NCBI GenBank assembly: GCA_021781865.1
Contig: JAJXVZ010000025.1
Location: 1-6,851, forward strand
DNA length: 6,851 nucleotides
Direction of reading: 5' to 3'
From: a bacterium
GTDB taxonomy: Bacteria; Patescibacteriota; Minisyncoccia; Phycocordibacterales; Phycocordibacteraceae
A model generated the notes under the pieces. The model searched no databases. It was not told the origin of the DNA and saw only the letters and a program-made list of their open reading frames with translations. Of the stretch, positions 6,822 through 6,851 are shown piece after piece. Positions within the stretch are counted from its first letter, which is position 1, and every line of letters starts with the position of its first letter. Position numbers and translations under genes: made by a program.

Positions 6822-6851
6822 ATGATGGAGAAAAAAGCGGCTCGTTACGGG
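6822..6851 (+). CDS. Possible start of a further gene cut by the window edge
   Basis: Two tandem ATG codons at 6822 and 6825 open a frame reading MMEKKAARYG to the edge. It would be the next plus-strand gene, 50 bp after dus. No ribosome binding site precedes it, and ten codons are too few to identify anything. On the minus strand a different frame is open from the edge to a TGA at 6780-6782 (23 codons), so the tail of a convergent gene is an equal alternative. Confidence 0.2.
   Translation, partial: MMEKKAARYG

Noticed and set aside
1..6851. CRISPR array, transposon, tRNA, phage or defence genes
   Set aside because: No spaced direct repeats, terminal inverted repeats, transposase or integrase motifs, or tRNA-like cloverleaf were seen on either strand; the space is almost fully used by housekeeping genes.

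Overview
This 6.85 kb window is an ordinary bacterial housekeeping segment. It most resembles a member of the Candidate Phyla Radiation (Patescibacteria, probably the Parcubacteria/Paceibacteria side). I base this on the style of the proteins: a tRNA-dihydrouridine synthase with an LHLRTRK-type active-site motif, a seryl-tRNA synthetase whose motif 3 lacks the usual glycines, and a short FtsQ with a cysteine pair. Compact spacing and the near absence of Shine-Dalgarno sequences fit but do not prove it. All full-length genes read through with the standard code; the five visible stops are TAA or TAG.

The left half is on the minus strand. In transcription order it holds an endonuclease/exonuclease/phosphatase (EEP) family protein (3571-2795), a 152 bp spacer, DNA topoisomerase I (2642-249), a 23 bp spacer, and the N-terminus of a RelA/SpoT-type (p)ppGpp enzyme that runs off the left edge (225-1). 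The right half is on the plus strand: seryl-tRNA synthetase serS (3684-4952), an FtsQ/DivIB-like division protein overlapping its end (4918-5760), and a tRNA-dihydrouridine synthase (5776-6771). The last 80 bases hold at most the first codons of another reading frame. The two halves diverge from a 112 bp gap (3572-3683).

Functionally the plus-strand cluster combines tRNA charging, tRNA modification and septum formation. The minus-strand cluster combines control of supercoiling, the stringent response and a metal-dependent phosphoesterase of unknown substrate. I see no CRISPR array, transposon, tRNA, rRNA, phage gene or defence system, and nothing that amounts to an undescribed system. The most interesting signal is regulatory. 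Minus-10-like hexamers lie only 7-12 bases before the start codons of rel, serS, topA and perhaps dus, with weak or no ribosome binding sites, which suggests leaderless or nearly leaderless mRNAs.
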